NCBI RefSeq assembly: GCF_900142915.1
Contig: NZ_FRCM01000013.1
Location: 20,125 to 84,124, forward strand
Length of the DNA stretch: 64,000 bases
Direction: 5' to 3'
Source: Mucilaginibacter sp. OK098
GTDB lineage: Bacteria; Bacteroidota; Bacteroidia; Sphingobacteriales; Sphingobacteriaceae
The position numbers and the translations under genes are program-made. The notes under the pieces were generated by a model, which searched no databases, was not told the DNA's origin, and saw only the letters and a program-made list of their open reading frames with translations. This document shows, one piece after another, positions 59,670 to 64,000 of this stretch (positions are counted from its first letter, which is position 1; the number at the start of each line of letters is the position of its first letter).

Positions 59670-62648
59670 ATGATCAAGTTTAGATTTGTTTTACTGCTGT
59701 TGCTTTTACCACTTGATCTGCCGGCCCAGGTATTTATCCCAAATCCCGATTGGCGCTTTGAGAACTTTAATAGTCAAAACCACTTTATTGGCAGGGGAGT
59801 AGCTGATGTAGCTATGGATAAGCATGGGTATATATGGACCTGCAGCGATGGCGTACAAAGGTTTGACGGCTACAAAACAATTGATTTTAACAGCTTTGAC
59901 AGGGCGAGCGGGCTTAAAGGTAATTACACAAGTGTTAAAGTTGATAATGACGGCAGGATCTGGATCTGTTCAAACGGGATGTGTTATTATGATGATGCAA
60001 GCGGAAAGTTTGTTTATATTAAATCTGATTTAAGGCATCCTATTACGGGAGTTAATTCCTATTGTCTTCAAAAAAATTACCTGTGGTTTATTTGTGATTA
60101 TGGTTTAGCAAAATTAGACCTCAAAACTTTAAAAATAACCTACACATCGCTTAAAAGCATCACGGACCCTTTGTGCTCTTACCTTATTGATGAAAATACC
60201 TTATTTATTTCAAGCCGCGAAAAAGTATATACCTATAATATTAAGAATGATACATTTTCAACAAATACCTTAATCTATAATAACTTGCTGATTAAGGTAT
60301 TTTCGGTAAATAAAAATGGTAATGAAATTCTTTTGGGAACAAATTATGGCTTGTTTTCATTTGATAATTTGAGGGACTTGAACCCTGTATGTAATGCAAT
60401 AAGAGATATTTTAATAAACGATATGATCTTTCTTCCGGCGGACAAGGAAAAGAAATATCTTTTTTTGGCAACGGAAGGGAAGGGAATAATAGTGTATAAC
60501 ACGATCCTAAAAAAAACGGAGCTTGCTTACGTTCATGAGGATAACAACCCATATAGTGTCCCCAGCAATATAATTACAAGATTTTACCCGGATAAAACGG
60601 GCAGGCTGTGGTTAAGCACAACCTTTGGCATCAGTATGCTTGACATGTTTAACCAGCAATTGAAAATGCGGTTTTTAAATAAAAGCAATACAGATGAGCT
60701 GGGGATAAATAAAATTGCCAGGGATAAATACGACAGTACAAAGGTTTGGATGGCATCGTATAACAAGGGGCTGATTTGCGTTGACTGGAAAACAAAGAAA
60801 ATTGAAAAGATCTTAAATGCGAATCCAGGAACACAGAAGATCTATGACTTTGCACAGCTTTCGAAAAAGAAATGGCTCATAGCAACTCAGAAAGAAATAG
60901 TGGAATGGGATGAGCAATTGGGCATCTTATCACGAAAAAAATTACCCATTCCTGATTCCCTTGCGCTTATGTGTAATATCCGTGGAGTAATTATGGCAGA
61001 TGCAAATACCTACTATATTACCACAAATAATGGTTTGTTTAAATATGACCTGGTTACCCGCAAAATTAATAATGCTTCAAACAATAACATGTCCGACAAG
61101 TCTGACAACCGGCTAAAATATATCCTGATAAGCGGTTTTTATGATAAGGGAATACTTTGGATTGCGTCAAGGGATGGTTTATTTAGTTATAATACCTTAA
61201 CACATAAAACCATTGTTTACAGGGGGAAAGGTGAAAAATCCAACTATTTTTTCTTTGGCATTTGTAATGCGGTTGATGATCAGATTGTTTGTGCTGCCGG
61301 CAGCGGGATAACTATTTTTAATAAACAAACAAAAAGCTTTAAGGTGGTAAATACGATAGCCAATTTATTGAATCCTGCCTGTGAAAGTATTGTAAGTATA
61401 AATAATATGGTTTGGATAGGATCGGAAGTAGGAATTTTAAATTACAACCTTAATACATACAGATCATCAAGGGCCGAGCATGAAACATCAATGATGCAAA
61501 TTTTCCCCAGCTCGCCTTTTACTGTTGTTGACAATGATATTGTTTTTGGCTTTGAGAACGGCTATGCTTATTTTACACACGACCTGAAAAATAACCTGGT
61601 CCCTTCTAATCCGGTAATTGAAAGGGTGTACGTAAATAATCAGCCTGTTTTACGGCATTTTATGGAACAGGAAAACACCGGGAACCTGGTTTTTAATCAT
61701 TCAGATAATTCAATAAACATAGCATTCACATCTTTTTTATATTCCGACCCTGACCACATAAATTTTCGATATAAGCTTAACGGCGCCGATTCCCGGTGGC
61801 AATATACCGATGATCAGCGCAGTGCCAACTATTCACAGCTTCCATCAGGCAATTATACATTTTATGTACAATGTGGTAATAAAAATGGTGTTTGGAACAA
61901 GCACCTGGCCTCCTTTAGCTTTATAATAAAGCCCCCCTATTGGGCCGCCTGGTGGTTCAGGCTGTTAGTAATATTGATAATTGCGTTTATTTTATACAAG
62001 CTATACCGGTATAAGATAAATCATATTTTGGCAATTGAACGAATACGAGAACGGATAGCATCTGATTTTCATGACGATATAGGCTCGGCCCTGAGCAGTA
62101 TTTCTATTTTTAGCGAGGTGGCTGACACTCAATTGAAACAACAGCAGCCACCTGAAAAAACCCGGGAGATCATCAGCCATATTTCATTTCATTCGCGCGC
62201 CATGCTTGATGCTATGGACGACATTATTTGGGCAGTAAACCCGCAAAATGATCACTTTAATGATTTAGCCGTGCGGATGCGTGAATTTGCTATTCCGCTA
62301 CTTGAAGCCAGGAACATTCAGTTTGACATCAGCATGCAGGAAGACATTCTTAATGCCCGGATAAAAATGGAAGCCCGCAAAAATATATTCATGATTTTTA
62401 AAGAGTGTATTAATAATTTACTAAAACATTCGGGCTGCTCGGCTATGAAAGTTTCTGTAAATAAATTAAATAACCACCTTGAGCTTATTATAAGCGATAA
62501 TGGTAAAGGTTTTGATATTAATGCAAAACACAACCGGAATGGCTTAAAGAACATGCAGAAGCGGGCCGCTGAAATTAAAGGCACCATAAAGGTAACAACA
62601 CAGCCGGGAGCCGGAACGGTTACCCGATTGCTGGTTAATATCATATAG
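59670..62648 (+). CDS. Two-component-regulator-propeller sensor histidine kinase
   Basis: A 992-aa membrane sensor. A signal peptide (1-19) precedes about 14 propeller-type repeats (for example GRGVADVAMDKHGYIWTCSD and DKTGRLWLSTTFGISML) up to about 650, then a Y_Y_Y domain (about 690-752), one membrane span (about 761-780), a HisKA_3 dimerisation domain (RIASDFHDDIGSALSSISIF, His near 801) and a HATPase (KECINNLLKHSG, SDNGKGFD). Unlike hybrid two-component systems of polysaccharide loci, there is no fused receiver or AraC domain; its regulator is the next gene. The ligand is unknown. Confidence 0.92.
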   Translation: MIKFRFVLLLLLLPLDLPAQVFIPNPDWRFENFNSQNHFIGRGVADVAMDKHGYIWTCSDGVQRFDGYKTIDFNSFDRASGLKGNYTSVKVDNDGRIWICSNGMCYYDDASGKFVYIKSDLRHPITGVNSYCLQKNYLWFICDYGLAKLDLKTLKITYTSLKSITDPLCSYLIDENTLFISSREKVYTYNIKNDTFSTNTLIYNNLLIKVFSVNKNGNEILLGTNYGLFSFDNLRDLNPVCNAIRDILINDMIFLPADKEKKYLFLATEGKGIIVYNTILKKTELAYVHEDNNPYSVPSNIITRFYPDKTGRLWLSTTFGISMLDMFNQQLKMRFLNKSNTDELGINKIARDKYDSTKVWMASYNKGLICVDWKTKKIEKILNANPGTQKIYDFAQLSKKKWLIATQKEIVEWDEQLGILSRKKLPIPDSLALMCNIRGVIMADANTYYITTNNGLFKYDLVTRKINNASNNNMSDKSDNRLKYILISGFYDKGILWIASRDGLFSYNTLTHKTIVYRGKGEKSNYFFFGICNAVDDQIVCAAGSGITIFNKQTKSFKVVNTIANLLNPACESIVSINNMVWIGSEVGILNYNLNTYRSSRAEHETSMMQIFPSSPFTVVDNDIVFGFENGYAYFTHDLKNNLVPSNPVIERVYVNNQPVLRHFMEQENTGNLVFNHSDNSINIAFTSFLYSDPDHINFRYKLNGADSRWQYTDDQRSANYSQLPSGNYTFYVQCGNKNGVWNKHLASFSFIIKPPYWAAWWFRLLVILIIAFILYKLYRYKINHILAIERIRERIASDFHDDIGSALSSISIFSEVADTQLKQQQPPEKTREIISHISFHSRAMLDAMDDIIWAVNPQNDHFNDLAVRMREFAIPLLEARNIQFDISMQEDILNARIKMEARKNIFMIFKECINNLLKHSGCSAMKVSVNKLNNHLELIISDNGKGFDINAKHNRNGLKNMQKRAAEIKGTIKVTTQPGAGTVTRLLVNII

Positions 62649-62705
62649 TTATATTATTGAACAAGTGATTATACCGGGTTATATTTACACTTTAACTTAA
62701 ATCAA

Positions 62706-63353
62706 GTGGACATAAGGGTATCCGTATTTGACGACAACAGCGCTTTACGTGATAGTTTATATTACCTTATTTCAGGTGCTCAGGGTTTTACTGTTGCTGG
62801 TGTGTATCCTGATTGTAACCATGTACTTGAACATTTGCGCCAGGATACTGCCGATGTTATCCTGATGGATATTGATATGCCGGGTCTTAACGGCATTGAA
62901 GCTACAGCATTAATAAAAAGTCATTTTCCGGGTATAAATGTTCTTATACTCACTTCTTATGATGATAGTACAAAAATTTTTGATGCGCTGCAATCAGGTG
63001 CAACAGGTTACCTGCTTAAAAAAACTACTCCGGCAAAAATACTGGAAGCCATTACCGAGGTAAGCCAGGGTGGCGCGCCAATGAATGCCAGTATTGCCCG
63101 TAAGGTGCTGGAGTTTTTTAGTGAAAAGAAAAATATAACCGAAAATGCATATGATCTTTCCGCACGTGAAAAAGATGTACTGCGATGCCTGGTAAAGGGC
63201 GATAGTTATAAAATGATTTCCGGGCATTGCTTTATAAGCATGGGGACTGTTTGTACCCATATCTGCAATATTTACAAAAAGCTTCATGTTAATTCAAAAT
63301 CTGAAGCGGTAGCAAAGGCAATCCGTGAGCGCCTTATAAACGATCAGGGTTGA
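62706..63353 (+). CDS. NarL/LuxR family response regulator
   Basis: A 215-aa protein starting with GTG. Receiver domain (about 1-120; acidic DDN near 8-10, phospho-Asp in VILMDIDMPG near 55, Lys in YLLKKTTPAKILEA) and a C-terminal LuxR helix-turn-helix (LSAREKDVLRCLVKGDSYKM, then VCTHICNIYKKLHVNSKSEA). It follows the propeller kinase by 57 bp and is its partner. Confidence 0.92.
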   Translation: MDIRVSVFDDNSALRDSLYYLISGAQGFTVAGVYPDCNHVLEHLRQDTADVILMDIDMPGLNGIEATALIKSHFPGINVLILTSYDDSTKIFDALQSGATGYLLKKTTPAKILEAITEVSQGGAPMNASIARKVLEFFSEKKNITENAYDLSAREKDVLRCLVKGDSYKMISGHCFISMGTVCTHICNIYKKLHVNSKSEAVAKAIRERLINDQG

Positions 63354-63356
63354 GAA

Positions 63357-63500
63357 TTAAGAAACAAGATGGAAAAAGTCAGGAAACAGGAAGAAGCGCT
63401 TAACTGGTTTACTTTATATCCGGTATTTTATTCCCGATCCCTTGTACCCCATCTCTTGATTCCTGACCTCCGTGCTCTCTCTTTGCTTCTTAAAATCATA
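63357..63500. repeat. Inverted-repeat intergenic element
   Basis: TTAAGAAACAAG with GTCAGGAAACAGG on the left, and CTTGATTCCTGAC with TTGCTTCTTAA on the right, are mutually complementary with few mismatches. It lies between the response regulator and the NHL-repeat gene. Confidence 0.45.
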
Positions 63501-63606
63501 TGTTTATATGATTGATACATAGTAATATATATCCGATCTTGACGTGGCCAAAAAACATCTTCCTCGGTTTGTTAGTATTAAAAAAAATTACCCATCCGCA
63601 CTATTA

Positions 63607-64000
63607 TGAAAACATCTTTACCTTCATCAAAAAATTTTTTTCCTGCGCTAATTTTTATTGAAAAATTAGGTCTGGCCATATTTATGGCTTTATTTTGTTT
63701 TAATAACTTGTATGCCGGTGCCAATGCTTCGCCTGAATATAAGAGCAACCGGATAGGCAGGCCCGGTAAAAAAAACGCAGCAATAATAAAAGGATCAAAC
63801 CAATTTGGTGTGCCCTTCATCAGCTACATTTCTCCCCAAACCTATGTAGCAGGCACGGCAATTGCGGTGTTATCACCAACGATTGGCGGTGGTGCGGCTG
63901 GAGCGCCGGCGTACAGCAGCAGCACCACGACTTTGGGTTCGGGCTTTAACATCCCGGCGGGTATCGCGGTGGATGCAGCCGGTAATATTTATATTGGCGA
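63607..64000 (+). CDS. Secreted NHL-repeat protein, N-terminal part only
   Basis: The gene runs off the window. It starts MKTSLPSSKNFFPALIFIEK with a long signal-like hydrophobic segment (LGLAIFMALFCFNNLYAGAN), then a low-complexity part with SPQTYVAGTAIAVLSPTIGG, and enters an NHL-type repeat (FNIPAGIAVDAAGNIYIG). In Bacteroidota such proteins are large surface or secreted repeat proteins, often with a C-terminal type IX secretion signal; that end is not visible. Confidence 0.75.

Noticed and set aside
63578..63820. 80-codon minus-strand frame near the window end
   Set aside because: Antisense of the signal peptide region of the NHL-repeat gene, whose plus-strand frame is far more convincing.
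1..64000. CRISPR array, rRNA genes, intact tRNA genes or a full insertion sequence
   Set aside because: No regularly spaced short repeats, no rRNA-like stretch, no complete cloverleaf and no intact transposase were seen.

Overview
The window comes from a member of the Bacteroidota, most likely family Sphingobacteriaceae and perhaps Mucilaginibacter or a close relative; the genus is an inference. The evidence is a SusC/SusD pair driven by an ECF sigma/FecR module, several large outer-membrane beta-barrels with a carboxypeptidase-regulatory-like N-terminus, MacB/FtsX-type permeases without an ATPase, promoters of the type TTG-N19-TAnnTTTG, and AT-rich intergenic DNA with weak Shine-Dalgarno sites.

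Region 1 (1-8100) is accessory. A lone SAM-dependent methyltransferase is followed by a two-gene Septu-type defence system (PtuA ATPase and PtuB HNH nuclease, 2037-4377). Tail to tail with it lies a four-gene RiPP cluster on the minus strand (7136-4386): a 63-aa precursor, a radical SAM/SPASM maturase, a 2OG-Fe(II) oxygenase and an HExxH-type putative peptide hydroxylase. The precursor tail carries Y-x-R and H-N-R triplets, which suggests three-residue cyclophanes (triceptides) that are then hydroxylated.

Region 2 (7.4-16.4 kb) is a patchwork of short-chain dehydrogenases (four complete genes and one C-terminal stub), two Crp/Fnr-type regulators, an HxlR regulator, a quinol-monooxygenase-like protein, a sigma factor and an NTF2-like secreted protein. 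It holds scars of mobile DNA: a diverged ~217-bp direct repeat, a fragment of an ICE-type DNA methylase, and the 3' half of a tRNA-Ile next to a 36-bp palindrome (an attachment-site-like scar). Two Crp-type dyads mark the likely regulon of the first regulator.

Region 3 (16.7-35.9 kb) is more ordinary: ECF sigma, FecR, SusC (with STN domain), SusD; an amidohydrolase with an AraC regulator; two MacB/FtsX-like permeases on either side of EF-P; AlkB; and a TetR/DHA2 efflux pair with a well-formed operator inside its promoter.

Region 4 (36.2-49.2 kb) looks like a sulfur- and redox-responsive locus. It contains a DsbD-alpha-like protein, two short reading frames ending in runs of cysteine codons (CCCYSK and MRCCCCCI), a SAM-I-like riboswitch, two tandem TlpA-like thioredoxin proteins, YceI, a di-haem cytochrome c peroxidase, a TonB-dependent receptor, a DUF4397 lipoprotein, a Tat-exported superoxide dismutase and a complete methionine importer MetN-MetI-MetQ. 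A similar small dyad precedes three of its promoters.

Region 5 (49.4-64 kb) holds a FecR protein whose usual C-terminal domain is replaced by one also found in a separate secreted neighbour, its ECF sigma factor, two paralogous outer-membrane barrels, a LytS/LytTR two-component pair, a propeller-type hybrid sensor kinase with a LuxR-type regulator, and the start of a secreted NHL-repeat protein cut by the window end. No CRISPR array, rRNA gene or complete tRNA gene was seen.
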